A stretch of DNA of 64,000 bases from positions 310,001 to 374,000 of the forward strand of contig JAWZXG010000026.1 of NCBI GenBank assembly GCA_037178625.1. Reading direction: 5' to 3'. The position numbers and the translations under genes are program-made. Origin of the DNA: Skeletonema tropicum. Lineage: Eukaryota; Bacillariophyta; Thalassiosirophyceae; Thalassiosirales; Thalassiosiraceae. Position 1 is the stretch's first letter. Each line of letters starts with the position of its first letter. The notes under the pieces were generated by a model. It did no database searches and had not been told where the DNA came from. It worked only from the letters and a program-made list of their open reading frames with translations. Positions 18,165 to 29,687 of this stretch are shown here, one piece after another.

Positions 18165-19751
18165 TTACTTTCGCTCAACTTTTGACATTGGGACCAAACT
18201 TGCCAGTTCCTTCTGCAGCTCCAAAACTCCACCCATCGGTAGTTGCTCTGCACCACGAATATTATTAAATCCTAATCCAGCACGAGCACTAACAAGCATC
18301 ACGGGTAGTGAACTCGGCTCACGTGCCAATGCATCGGAAAGTTGTTGACGAACGACCACCACACGACGGGCGAGATCCACTTGTTTCACGAGATCGCATT
18401 TTGTAAGTACAATTTGGATAGGCGGCAGTTCTCTCCGTTTCATCTTTCTTCGTCTTCCACCCTCCTCCTCCTCCTCACCGCTACTACTACTGCTTTGCTG
18501 TTTCAACCCCTCCTGCAACGTCTCTAAGAATTCAAAATCAGCCAACTTAAATCCATGTCGAGCATCCAATAAGAGTAAGATTCGTTTCAAAGTCCTGCGT
18601 TCTAGCAAGTAGTGGTTCATAAGATCGTTCCATTCCTTTGCCTTTTCTTCTTTTGCAAATGCGAAACCAAACCCTGGTAGATCAACCAATACCAAGCTGT
18701 ATTTCAAGTGGCGGTCAGTCGTGTTTGATTCACTATCATCAGCAACCCCTACTTCTCCCTTCAGCTGTTGCTCACTCTTAGGACTAGACGCTGTACCACC
18801 ACCACCAGCAGCAGCAGCAACATCGGCCGTCAACTGATAAAAACTCATCTTCTTCGTCTCCCCCGGCTTACTCGATGTTACCGCCTTCACCCCCTTCGGC
18901 AACTTTGCCCCCTCCGGAGTTCTCCCCCGCTGATACTTTCGTTGAGACAAATTGGCATCGATATTCCCATATAGTAACGCATTTAACAGTGTAGATTTGC
19001 CCACGTTGGATCGACCTGCGAGTGCCACCTCGGATAGACCCTGGCTTTCACGGGGTAGTTCGTCGTTTAGTGATGCTGCAGAACCGAGTATTTTGACGGG
19101 ACGACGTTGACGAGTTATTGCTGACGATGATGAGCCTTTTGTATACGTAGAAAAGGGTGGTGGAGGCAACCAATGTGCCCCTGCCTTGCTGCTGCTGCTG
19201 CTGTTGACGTCGTCGGATTTGCCTTGTTTCGTCCCATCACCAAGTTTGTTGGATTTACTTTTACTTTGCCACTTGTTGTTGCCACCACGCCCATTCCTTG
19301 CATCCGCCTTTTCGACATTACCGCGATGACTATTGTATGAATTATGGCGACTAGTCATCCTGCTCTGTCTGAAATATTCCCGCTCCTCAATTTCATCAAG
19401 TGTGTGCGCACCATGATGTTTCCCCTTCGATGATGTTGGGCGCTTCTTCTTTCGCGAAGGCTTGGGACGAATTCCAACTCCGATTCGTTCAATGTGAGAA
19501 AGTATCGATGGAATTATTGGCGTCGATTTAAAGTCGGATCGATTGCTGTTTGTTGTTGTGGTTGCTGTTGTGTCGGTTTGCATGTACCGATGTTGTCGGA
19601 AGTCGAGATGGGGCGGAGTGAGAAGATGATGTTGATGTTGTGCGCAGCTAGCTGACGCTGCTGCTTGCCGACATGATGATGCATACGTCGAAATGATGAT
19701 GCGGGACAAGCGACAGCGAAGGAGGAGTTGCTGCTGAATATGCTTTATCAT
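18165..19751 (-). CDS. engB: EngB/YihA-family GTPase, probably organellar
   Basis: A 528-aa P-loop GTPase of the TrmE-Era-EngA-EngB-Septin group. EngB proteins assist large ribosomal subunit assembly. Motifs: G1 GRSNVGKST (246-254), SSKPGETK (293-300, G2 region), G3 DLPGFG (357-362), G4 TKCD (450-453) and SAR (488-490, G5). It is far longer than bacterial EngB (~200 aa): the first ~215 residues are basic and low in complexity, beginning with a Leu/Arg/Ser-rich stretch that fits a mitochondrial (or plastid) targeting peptide. Two more insertions, Gly/Ser-rich near 310-345 and Ser/Glu-rich near 418-435, interrupt the domain. The ATG at 19751 is the first in the frame. Confidence 0.92.
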   Translation of the reverse strand: MIKHIQQQLLLRCRLSRIIISTYASSCRQAAASASCAQHQHHLLTPPHLDFRQHRYMQTDTTATTTTNSNRSDFKSTPIIPSILSHIERIGVGIRPKPSRKKKRPTSSKGKHHGAHTLDEIEEREYFRQSRMTSRHNSYNSHRGNVEKADARNGRGGNNKWQSKSKSNKLGDGTKQGKSDDVNSSSSSKAGAHWLPPPPFSTYTKGSSSSAITRQRRPVKILGSAASLNDELPRESQGLSEVALAGRSNVGKSTLLNALLYGNIDANLSQRKYQRGRTPEGAKLPKGVKAVTSSKPGETKKMSFYQLTADVAAAAGGGGTASSPKSEQQLKGEVGVADDSESNTTDRHLKYSLVLVDLPGFGFAFAKEEKAKEWNDLMNHYLLERRTLKRILLLLDARHGFKLADFEFLETLQEGLKQQSSSSSGEEEEEGGRRRKMKRRELPPIQIVLTKCDLVKQVDLARRVVVVRQQLSDALAREPSSLPVMLVSARAGLGFNNIRGAEQLPMGGVLELQKELASLVPMSKVERK

Positions 19752-20137
19752 GGTGCAGTAGGAAGGGTGCTATGCTGCCTATATAGCTATGCAGTGACGG
19801 CGATGCATGATGCTCATGGCAGTGCTACTTATTATTATGCCATGGAGGTGGTGACACTTTGTTTCCTTCTCTACTCATAACTTAGTATGCAACCCAGTGC
19901 AAAATCATGGATGATAGAATAATGCATTTGAGTGGTGGATGAAGGTAGAGCGGCATCAACGTTTTTTCATTGTTTCTTGTTGTCGGTTATCCGGTATTTA
20001 CAAAATCTCCCATTGACATTTTTGGTACCGTTTTAAATAATCTGCTTGGCTTCGATCTTTCACATAGCATTGATGACAGCAGGATAGGATAGTAATTGTA
20101 CATTGATTAAGCTTTTGCGGCAACAAGAACTTTTATT
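19752..20137. other. Intergenic region upstream of EngB gene
   Basis: About 390 bp between the EngB start and the recombinase relic. No coding signal or repeat is recognised. It presumably holds the EngB promoter. Confidence 0.4.
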
Positions 20138-20680
20138 TTACACTGCAAAAGTATAGTTTCCGCAGGGAGTTCGAACCCATTTTTCTTCGTCTGGAGGTGG
20201 ATCATAATCGTTCGTATCAAAAATGTTATTCCTCCTTCTTTGCACTCGGCTTAAGATTTTGAACGCACTCAATTTATTCTCCTCCGAGGCTTGACCACGC
20301 ACCATGTATGTGCGAGCTGAGGCAGTAGATCCATGGCGCATCGTAGCAAGAGCTTCCTCGACACTCACCCCTTCGGCGTTATGCAACGTGGTACCACACA
20401 AGCGGCGAAGAGCGTGGCCACTCACATCACCAAGCCCAAGCTTCTTTGTAACAACCTTCAACTTCGTCGCAATAGCGTTTTCGCCGAGAGGTCGATTAGG
20501 CGAGAAGCAAGCCTTGGGATACATATGAATCCACCTAGCCTTCTCCTCTCTGGTTGCTTCATAGCATGTGAGCAATGCTCGTAAGACGGACGAAAACACC
20601 TCAGTATGCTTCACTGTTGGAATTAGTTGGATCGTCTGATGATGGATTCTGCGATACGTATATTGAATTCCAAACTATGT
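20138..20680 (-). pseudogene. Tyrosine recombinase (Crypton-like) catalytic fragment
   Basis: A frame of 158 aa from a GTG at 20614, open for ~20 codons further upstream with no ATG. It shows GHALRRLCGTTLHNAEGVS, the His-x-x-Arg box of tyrosine recombinases, then ATMRHGSTASARTYM with a second His and a candidate nucleophile Tyr. The first-box Arg and the core-binding domain are missing, so this is a C-terminal remnant or a last exon. Cryptons and other YR elements are known in stramenopiles. A ~45-bp sequence at its upstream end (about 20591-20638) is repeated at about 20724-20776. Confidence 0.6.
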
Positions 20681-20776
20681 ACGTCAGACGTGGATCATTC
20701 GTTGGAGAAAAAGATTGTTCAATGGATGAAAGCACCTCAGTATGATTCCATGTTGGAATTAGTGGGATCGTCTGAA
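20591..20776. repeat. Imperfect ~45-bp direct repeat
   Basis: The words cacctcagtatg and tggaattagt with gggatcgtctg (or ttggatcgtctg) recur at about 20594-20638 and 20729-20776. The first copy overlaps the recombinase relic. Its role is unknown. Confidence 0.6.
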
Positions 20777-20809
20777 GTTTCTAAAGCAAATCTCAGAAAT
20801 TTTGCATGA

Positions 20810-21511
20810 TTAGCATATTAATTCCAACGTTTGTAACACATTTGATCATATTGATTCCAACCATTGAGAGCGTTTACAAGATTACGTGTCAAAAAATTTG
20901 AAAGTGTCCCACGGTTCTGGTGAATTGTCTGTCGAGTCTGAACGGTGCTGATATTTTGTCATCGTGAAAAAATAAACTGTTAACTTCTGAGCGGTACTGC
21001 TATAGATGAGAAAATTCACATCTAGAACGTACGTATGGACGATTCCTACGTTATTTTGAGGGCTAATGCAACGTGGGAACTAAATCTAAATCCACTTTTT
21101 GCAATTTTTAACCGGTAATTGAGGTCATCCACGAGGGCTTACATATGGAGTTCCTTCACATGTACAATATCATCCATGCATGGATTCTCGCCTAAAATTA
21201 GCGATTTTTCACAGGGGATTGCATACATAAAAACGCGCCCTGCTTTTTCTGCACTCGGGCCGTGCGGCGGCAATTTTTTCAGGCTGTGCGTGGGCTTCAA
21301 CAAATTTGGGGGCGAAAAAAGGGGAGAAAAAAAGAGGAGAAAACTCGCCGGCCACAAACATGTGCATGCTACATGCTACGAGACGCCGAGCGACGCTCCG
21401 GAGAGGGTACTTATCATCAAAGTCATTACAGTGCACTGGTAAGTCCTTTGGCATTATCGATACCACATAAGCGCCAAGCCAGGTTGGTGACGATTCCGAT
21501 GTAGATGATGA
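20810..21511. other. Gene-free stretch
   Basis: Several short frames exist on both strands but none resembles a protein. I see nothing definite here. Confidence 0.4.
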
Positions 21512-22327
21512 GCTCGACAGTATGGCGGCAGCACAGCTGCGGATGATCTCTCCGATGATGGACTTGATGCTGGAGTGGAGGCTGCCATCGATATGCCTCC
21601 TTCTTCGAGTTGGTTGTCGAAACTCTCTAGAAGAAATCGTTCGACAGAGAGAATGCATTCAAATGACGAGTGGAAATACTTTAAAGACAATGGCGGTAAC
21701 TTCCAGGGAGGAACAGATTATGAAGCCGATAACTACTCTGGAATAAGATTGTCTGACTTCGCTACAAGTTGGAACAGCTGGGTCGATACTCTTGGTCATT
21801 CCAAGCCAGCATTGACGTACAAAAGAGCCAGTCATCTTCAGGATGCCTATAAATCTATGAAGAGGAGGGCGGTAGAGGCAGCCATTCTTCGTCCTCACAC
21901 TCCGGCTATCACAGTGTTGCACGATAAGCACACCAATCGAGCTACAGCTGTCACGTATCTTCCCGAGTTTGGTCAACCTGAAATGCCGGCAGTTGCGCAT
22001 CCCTTTACAGATACAATGGATACTGAGGACTAGCAAATAACTGCAACAAACTATGATGGTGATGCAGATGAGCCCAGGCCTGTTACTGCCGTACCCCAGC
22101 CAAGGAAGAGAAAGAAATCAAAGATGCGATGTAGGAAATGTGGTAGGGAGTATGCAGATGATGCTTGGAGGCAATATCATCAATTAGTGATAACAAGAGA
22201 TGTTAATGGAAGAGCGATGAGAGACAACAACGTCAAAGTTTGGGACACTTGCACTGTACCTGAAGAGTTGTACGAAGAAGACTTCCCTTGGGATGGTACG
22301 GGGCGCATGCCACCAAGAAGGAAATGA
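21512..22327 (+). pseudogene. Decayed protein of transposon type with C-terminal zinc knuckle
   Basis: One frame runs from about 21512 through WKYFKDNGGN, SFATSW-like and LTYKRASHLQDAYKSMKRRA to an in-frame TAG at 22031-22033. It continues in the same frame with basic RKRKKSK, MRCRKCGREYADDAWRQYH and VWDTCTVPEELYEEDFPW to a second stop at 22325. The Cys-x2-Cys...His end resembles C-terminal zinc knuckles of eukaryotic transposases, but the family is not identified. There is no good start codon, so I treat it as a relic. Confidence 0.5.
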
Positions 22328-22960
22328 CGATGATTGCGATTGATTAATATTTGTTTGATTTGCACATAAATAAATATATGTTGATGCATTCTAAATAGTA
22401 TTTGATTGATAAACTGCTATGGAATGGCATTTGTGCACTATAAGTGGATTTATATGATGATAGTGAAGTGAGGTGGTGAAAAATGTGCAAAATCATAAGC
22501 ATCGTACTAACTATGTAATAATACGAAAGCGACCGTTGCATCTACCAGCCCGTGGAGTGCAAAATTGAAATCTGCATAAAATTTTGGTCTTGCGGGCACT
22601 CCAGATTACTATTTGACCTACCATCAGCGGCGATTTATGCGTTGTGAAGTTGATGTAATATTGCATCATAGCGCCGACAGTCGAGATTGCCTCTCTCGGC
22701 GGGAAGTTTTACAGGCGGGCAAGTTGTCTCATTGGGGGCACGCCCCATGCCCTCCAGCCGTATTTACCTACGCACGCGCAAAAGATCTGGGATGTCACGT
22801 TCATAATGGATTTCACAATATGTGATGGAAAGGATCTTGGATTATTACTATTCCTACGTTGATCAGAGTTGAATCACGTGATCACAACGTTACCTGAGTT
22901 GCAGCTCCAACGTGACCTGAGTTGCAGCCCACAGCCTGAAAACGTTGCCCGTGCAGCCCT
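22328..22960. other. Gene-free stretch with short inverted words
   Basis: No coding signal. Around 22552-22608, cgtggagtgc and gggcactcca pair across an A/T-rich centre. At about 22889-22930 the phrase cctgagttgcag is repeated. Confidence 0.4.
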
Positions 22961-22964
22961 CTTG

Positions 22965-23477
22965 CTACTGGCGGGAACTAAATCGTACCTCGCCGCGGTA
23001 CGATTTATCAAATTTTACGCACAAAACACTAACAACATGAAAAGAGTCATAAATTAGGCCATGATACTCGACGAAAATACATATAGCAGTCTAAACCTAG
23101 AATCCCAAACAGTATATATACATTATCTGATAAAAAAGAGACTAAAATTCATCGAGATGGAGCACCTATTGACGAATTTGGGACCAATAACTGCTATTTT
23201 CGAGCTAGAATGACGCATGCCTACGGCATATCTGCATGCCTGTGCTGCTACTGCTATGCGAGTATACTACATACAACGTTGACCAGTGGTTCTATCGAAA
23301 GCTACTTGTCTATACTATCATATTATGGTCAATTATTTAGGATAGGTGTTGACATGGAGGCTCAGAACCATGATATTAGGGTGTAGAATGCGTCTTTTTT
23401 GTGTTTTGTTAGTGATTTGTGTGGAGATTTCTCCGCGGTACGATTTATTTCCGGTACGATTTAGTTCCCGCCAGTAG
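22965..23477. mobile_element. MITE-like element, 513 bp, with 25-bp inverted termini
   Basis: The left end begins CTACTGGCGGGAACTAAATC and continues GTACC; the right end is its exact reverse complement for 25 bp. Flanks are the 4-bp repeat CTTG at 22961-22964 and 23478-23481. Inside each end the word TAAATCGTACC recurs in both orientations (about 22978-23010 and 23430-23470), like subterminal binding sites. No ORF of interest is present. The 4-bp duplication matches that of the CACACC elements, but the termini are unrelated. Confidence 0.8.
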
Positions 23478-23511
23478 CTTGCAGAAAGCAGTGCACGTTT
23501 TTAACCAGAAG

Positions 23512-23643
23512 ATGCCCAGGGGATAATGAAAAAAATCACTAGCGATCACCATGGCGCACCTCGACCCCGTACGTGCTGACATCAACAACACTAGCTACAC
23601 ATAAAATTAGACAGCCCCACTGCAGTAACTCCCTCTCCAATAG
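23512..23643. repeat. Dispersed ~120-bp repeat, copy 1
   Basis: Shares cgcacctcgaccccgtacgt, gacatcaacaacacta and ccccactgcagtaactccct with 28850-28973 in the same orientation, at roughly 90% identity by eye. The pair brackets the C2-protein gene. Confidence 0.8.
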
Positions 23644-25002
23644 CCTTTCTGTGAAGTGATGTCCTCAGTTGGTCATCGACCGACGCCATTGCTACATATC
23701 ATGGCACCAAAGTAGAGGTGTCGGAAAATTGCGCTTTGACATCGGTGTGATGATACACTTTCAATATGGTCTTCAGATGAATAGACGGAGCTACTCTGCC
23801 ACCGAACTGGTTTGCACACGCCAACTATATACTATTAAGCGGCGATCAGTTCCCTCTAGAGTGTGCCTGGGCGTTATATGACGCATGCAGTGGTATGGTG
23901 AATACAGGTGGTGAAAATGGATAATTTCCACAAAATACATCAAAAAGGAGAATGCATATATCTGACAGAATACAAGATGTAGAGGTGCCAAAAGTCAGTG
24001 AGGTGATGACTATAACAATCAACGATGTTTGACCAGGTTTCTCTATTTCATTGCGGCTACAACATAATTGGACTGGTTGGAATATAGCATGTTTTCATGG
24101 AAAATCAGGAGCCCTATTCCGTCACATACACGAGTATTTGAAGTGATATTGAGTGCATTCACTCCGCGAAATAGGGGACCTTTCACCACACAACACCAAT
24201 GGCCATCTGTTGCGAGCATTATACTGTGGTTTCAGGGTATCATATGACTCCTAACAGCACCATTCCTACCAGATGGCATCAAAGCAACAGCGGATGATTC
24301 AGCCTACTACTCCATTATTACGTCTAATTGGCAAGTCATTAATAAAACTGATAATAATTATCAATTATCATAATATATAGAAGGTGTCTGTGACGCACCA
24401 TGGCTATTAATAACCGAATTGTATTAAATATGAGTATATCATGATGTTGCCCGGCAGGTGCAGAATTTATGTCTGCGTCGGTTAGAGCCGCATACCATCA
24501 CAATGACCTTGATTCGACCGCCGCCGCTTACATAATCGGAATCTACATAAAAAATTGGATTAGACGGAGTGTCATTTATCATGGTTTTGGGTGCATTGGC
24601 CCAATAGTACCATGGTTTGCCGTCGGATTCGTCATGGTGGAGATGTTTTTTTTTAGTGTGTGATGCGTGATGGCCGAGCACCGCCGCCGGCCGATGTCGA
24701 TACTACTGAAATGGCACCCCCAAGATCTCGGGGAATGGTCGGAATACCACCATGGCGCGTTGCAGAGGCGTTCTAAACTCACTAAATGGAAAGTTGTTGG
24801 TCTTTGAACCATAAGAATCGGCCTATTATTGACGAAGTTATGCTGTAAAGACGCTAACCCGGGGAAACCCGGGGCTGGGCATCTTCTGGTTAAAGTAAGT
24901 ATCTACTTAAAACTTCAAGCCCCACACTTCGAAGGCTCATGGCTCATCTACAACAAAAAGAACACTCTGACCTACTCGCTATCATACAACCAAACTCAGA
25001 CA
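23644..25002. other. Gene-free stretch upstream of the C2-protein gene
   Basis: Short frames only, with no recognisable product. A small GC-rich repeat, acccggggaaacccgggg, lies near 24857. The last ~150 bp presumably hold the promoter of the next gene. Confidence 0.4.
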
Positions 25003-28000
25003 ATGGCGGTGACAGCACCCACAGCAGTGCCGTCGACCTCCGTCTACAACGGCGCCGCAAGCACTATACTCAAAAGTGCCCACAACTTTGAAATCACATG
25101 TCCGCTTCCGATCACAAAAGGCAATGCAAAGAACTTGAATCTTCCTACACAGCTCACCCCTATCAATCGACGTCGAAAAGTTAGTATTGAAGTTCATCAG
25201 GTACGTCGTATGCGATGTGTGATGTGCATTGATGATTTCAATGTCATTATTATTATTATTATTATTCGTCAACTCAAATTGCACCACAACATCACGCCCA
25301 CCGCCAACGCAGATTGACCTGTTTCAAAGCGTTGCGCAACCCATCGCCGTCGCTGATGATGATGCCACAGACTATAACAACAGCACAGAAATCGTCTATG
25401 TTCGAGTTATGGAGCGACAGAGAATCAATCCCGCTGCAATGGGCAAAGAACACATCCTCAATCTAATCGCTGATTTATCAATGGCACAGCGATTACTGCC
25501 AGATACAAGCAAGAATTCTAACCAAGAAAGCCCTGTCAACTTTTTCACTGGAGCCAAGCGTCATCATGACAACGACATTGATGATGTCGACGATGCTGAT
25601 TCCGTCATGGAGTCATTCGCAGATCATAATATTACTGCAGATGATACAGAGGGGGGAGATGGATGGCTTCCAAAATACAAAATCCCCCTCGAGATGTTTC
25701 ACATTGTAGAATCTAGCAAGAAGCGCAAGAATGCTGTTGTTGTGTCGTTCAAGTTTAAGAATAGATCGACACAGCGTGAATTCATCTTTGATACAGAAGA
25801 CCAAGCTAATGAGTTTCGTCACATCATACATGTCAATCAAAACTTGATCAAAACCCGTGCCAAGGCACAATTGGATATGGCACTAAATGGCATCCAATTA
25901 CAACAGGACGAACAGCTTACATTCCTCGTTGATATCTGCAGTGGTTCTGACATACCACAGGCTGATGTGGTCCGACAATCTGACCCCTATGTCACTGTAA
26001 GTTTCGAGGGACGACAGATTCATCAGACTTCATACCTATCCAATAATGCCAACCCCATTTGGACTCTGCGGAAGGGATCATTATTCATTTGGAAAGTGGG
26101 TGCTCTTAAATTATTCGAGTCACAGCAGGGACTTGTATTTGAAGTAAAGGACCACGATGCTATTGGGGAGGACGAAAGTTTAGGCGCTTTTAATGTGAGA
26201 GCACGTACACTGTACAAATGGCCGGATGATGAGCGGAGGGTGTTTGCGTTGAAACCTCTGCCTGGGGGAATGGACTTCAAGCAGGGACAGATCGCCATTC
26301 GGGTTCGTAGGGCAACCGAGTATGACGTGGAGTTCATGGAGACATACGCTCGGAAGGGGAAGAGCCTGTGTACCCATCCAAAGATGCAAGGTGCGGCAAC
26401 AATCAAGGATGTATTAAAAAAGAACAGCAGGAAAGAGAAAGGTGGAAAGAAGGAGTTTCGTGTAAGACCTGGACCAGATCCTCATCGCACGGGGGCGACG
26501 ACTTGGCTTACAAAAGATCAACTTGAAGCAGAGTGTATGAAAGAGTCGCATAGGTGGGTTGACATTGGGAGTGGCAATCTTGGAAAAATTCACCTGGAGG
26601 TACTCAAATGTAACCAGCTCCCAAACAAGGACAGTGGCGGCGTCTTGGGTCTCAAGACGGATGCTTTCGCAGCGCTGGTCTACGAAGATTGCTTCGTGAA
26701 AACTGATGTAATAAGCAATTGCCTTTCTCCACGTTGGATGCCGTGGAGTCGACGAGCCTTCATCTTCAACATGATGCATACGAGCTCTCAACTCTTTATC
26801 GCAGTCTTTGACAGCGACGATACTCCTTTGAATGATCACGATCTTTGTGGGAGAGTATCAGTTGATCTCAGTAACTTTCGGCCTGACACTGTCTATATCT
26901 TAGACTTCAACCTCTTTCCTACTGCGAAGAACTCACCCAGAGATGCTAAATATGGCACAATCACAATTCGATTGAGATTCGAGCTGGCCGATGAGAAGTC
27001 CCTCGTGCTATCAAATGTGAACCCTCCCCAGTCAGTTTATGTCAACGTGCAGACGAAGAAGGAATTTAATGCGTTGCGTCAGACTGTAGAAGGAAATCTG
27101 GATATGAAAGAGTATTCATTGTCTACAATCGCATCCCACTGCGACGAGCTCATGAGTTACTTGACCATTTACTACGGGCTAGAGGATGCGATTATTCGGC
27201 TCTTTTTGTGGCGAGGCGGGAAGGAGGTGTTCATCCCTTCATTCGACATTGTGACAAAGTCAATCAAGTGGATCAGCTTCAGATTCCCACTCACATCAGT
27301 GATTACTTTTTTATCAGTCATCAACCTCGTTGAGAAGCCAGACTTGATCCCCAGCTTCTTTTTTGCGTCTGCAGGATGGTAAGTACGATGTGGAAGTTCC
27401 CTCTCGCAATTTGATACCATTTATCTCTCACAGGATTTCATCATTCCATTTTTGTCAAACCAAATTCTAGGTTGCTTGTTCTTACAGCTGGGTGGCGGCG
27501 AGAGAACCCAAATCCTTGGACGTGGTGCAAAGATTTTCAATACTTCCTATTTGCGCTAGTTTTCGGGCGGAGACCAGGTCCACAGACAATCGATCCGAAT
27601 AAGTGGGCTGAAACAAAGGCAATTGCTAATGATTCCGATTATTGGCAAGCACGCGTTGTTAGGGCCGAAGAGAAGGCAAAGCAACGCGCCGAAGAATACA
27701 AAAAAGAGCAAGAAGAGTATTTGAGGGAGCTCGAAGAGATAGGTGATGTGACTGAAGATCTTGTCGAAAACTCTGTGAGCTTTGGAATCGATCCAATTCG
27801 AACATATCTCTTTCCCATTCAAGAGTATCTTGGTGTCGCTTGCAGCTGGGTGCGAATAGTGAAAAATATATTGACTTGGGAAGAGAGCTATATCAGCTTC
27901 CTCATTTCGACTTCATGCTTCATTCTATCATTTGCGGTCTTTTTCGTTCCGTGGACCTTCTGTATCAAGTGGACACTTCGTATCATTGTTTGGTGCACCT

Positions 28001-28681
28001 TCGGACCATGGATGAAACTCGTAGATGTTTTCTACTTTGCTAGACTTGACAATAGCGGCAGCGAGAAGGAATGGAAGAATAAGTTGAAACTTCAATTAGA
28101 AAAGAAGCTTGAACAGCACAAGCAGGAGACTCAGCTCAAACGTGAGAAGGCGAGCAAACTTCGAGACTTCAAACGATACATGTTTGGCGATCACATTTGT
28201 CGAGTTAACATCTTGAAGAAAGATAGATACTATGATTTGCCCCTCGATTCGTCGTCGGCCACTCCATACTCTACCAGGCGGAAGTCACTTGGCACTCTAT
28301 GCACAGAAGAAGTTGGTTGCGGCTTGACTCGAATTGAGGGACAGCAATTGGAAGGAGAGTTAATTCCAAAGGTAAGCGATAGTTCAGTTCACTCATCAAT
28401 ACAATACTGCACTTTGTGCTATGAACTTATGCATCCTCGTCCTTCGAAATTCATAACAGCAGGTATGCGTGGTACCAACAACTAAAGTTGGGGCAGGACA
28501 AGTCACAACGAGAACGGAATTATTAGACAGCGACAGTCCTGGAAATGATTATAGCGGCAAAGATGATTCTGCAACCAATGCCGCTATCAAAGTGGGCTCT
28601 ATTCTCATTGGCGCTGGCGCTATTTCCTTGTATGGCATTCCTCTTCTATCTTATATCATCCGCCTCGTGATTCCAAACTGA
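25003..28681 (+). CDS. Double-C2-domain, multi-pass membrane protein
   Basis: Four-exon gene of ~1127 aa: 25003-25200, 25313-27378, 27471-28371 and 28463-28681, with all introns GT-AG and frames restored across each. Domains: a PH-like segment at about 180-250 (WLPKYKIPLEMFHI...REFIFDTEDQANEF); C2 at about 265-390 with QSDPYVTVSF and KDHDAIGEDE carrying typical Ca-binding acidic positions; a second C2 at about 495-610 (KIHLEVLKCNQLP, AVFDSDDTPLNDHD). Hydrophobic segments follow near 725-765, a charged coiled coil near 818-842, two membrane spans near 895-945 and a C-terminal span near 1095-1125. The plan recalls MCTP/ferlin-like Ca- and phospholipid-binding membrane tethers; exact orthology is not established. 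Confidence 0.82.
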
Positions 28682-28849
28682 AGAAGTTCAAAGCTCTGCT
28701 CATACGGACGAGGCCACGAAAGAAGACAAACATGACGAAGAAACATGTACAGAAGTAATGATATGTGTTAATGATATGTGTTAATGCCACTATTTCATCC
28801 CCTACTACTTTGTATTTATTTATTAGTAATGATCTTAACCCTTTCCTTC
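28682..28849. other. 3' flank of C2-protein gene
   Basis: A/T-rich with a duplicated atatgtgttaatg word near 28760-28784. No gene. Confidence 0.4.
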
Positions 28850-28973
28850 CCAGAGGGATAGCTCAAAAAACACCAGCGATCACCTGGCGCACCTCGACCC
28901 CGTACGTGCCGACATCAACAACACTACCTGCACATATCTAGATGCCCCCACTGCAGTAACTCCCTCTCCAATA
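28850..28973. repeat. Dispersed ~120-bp repeat, copy 2
   Basis: Partner of 23512-23643, in the same orientation, 170 bp after the C2-protein stop. Confidence 0.8.
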
Positions 28974-29278
28974 GAGACACCATCGCAATACTATAAGATA
29001 TTTCACTCGGCCAGCGTCAGACATGATTGAGTAGGAAGATATTACGATTACAACTATGCTAGAACGAAATCAAGCTTCCGACTGACAATTAACACCTTCA
29101 AGACAAAGCTGAACCAAACGCATATACAAGGCATGATGCCCATCTATCACTCCGTCCATATATATATATATATATCCAAGCTTCGACTGAGTCGAGCGTA
29201 GGCTTATTCCGGAAATCTGAGGAGCTCCAACATAGATAAGTAACTCGTGTTAATTGTACGCGTGGGCAGACCCGTCCA

Positions 29279-29408
29279 TCCCACGCAAGAGATGTTGACC
29301 GGTATTTGCAAAATCTCATTTCACGACTTTCACTTCAGGAATAGGCTGTCTTATTCCCACGCAAGAGATGTTGACCGGTATTTGCAAAATCTCATTTCAC
29401 GACTTTCA
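29279..29408. repeat. Two 54-bp direct repeats, period 76
   Basis: 29279-29332 and 29355-29408 are identical (tcccacgcaagagatgttga through tttcacgactttca), separated by 22 unrelated bases. The sequence from 29409 to 29679 holds further TTGCAA words in both orientations and no gene. Confidence 0.9.
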
Positions 29409-29679
29409 ATTACATATATTAACCCGGATTTGCAACCCAAGTAGCAAAAGCTACAGAGGAATTCGTAGCGTGATTATACAATAAAAATATATCACGGTCA
29501 GGAGCGTGGTATGTCGGTCTTAATTGTGGTATTTTATGGTCATTTTGCAACCGAAGTTGCAAAAATCCTTGCAAAATAGCATGCTTTTTGCAACTTTTGC
29601 AACCCAAAGTAAACGCAGTGTGACAGCGCAGAGCGGTCATTGGTCACACTTCTTTTCCATCGCTCCAGCGCCGATCACC

Positions 29680-29687
29680 TTCACCAT
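29680..29687. repeat. 8-bp target-site duplication, left
   Basis: TTCACCAT, repeated at 34225-34232 directly outside the inverted termini of the enclosed transposon. Confidence 0.88.

Larger units (their letters stand above)
3848..18339. repeat. Segmental duplication, copy B (carries three insertions)
   Basis: Second copy of the 3.85-kb unit, in the same orientation. It is read as 3848-4377, 11058-12021, 14005-14125 and 16307-18339. Inserted between these blocks are a LINE-like element and two DNA transposons, each with a clean target-site duplication and an empty site in copy A. Differences from copy A are almost absent over the protease relic and MITE, cluster over the 3' half of the transporter gene and its introns, and vanish again over the EngB tail. 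Confidence 0.93.

Noticed and set aside
21119..21658. ORFs on both strands (107 aa plus, 149 aa minus)
   Set aside because: They overlap antisense, lack recognisable motifs and have composition typical of chance frames.
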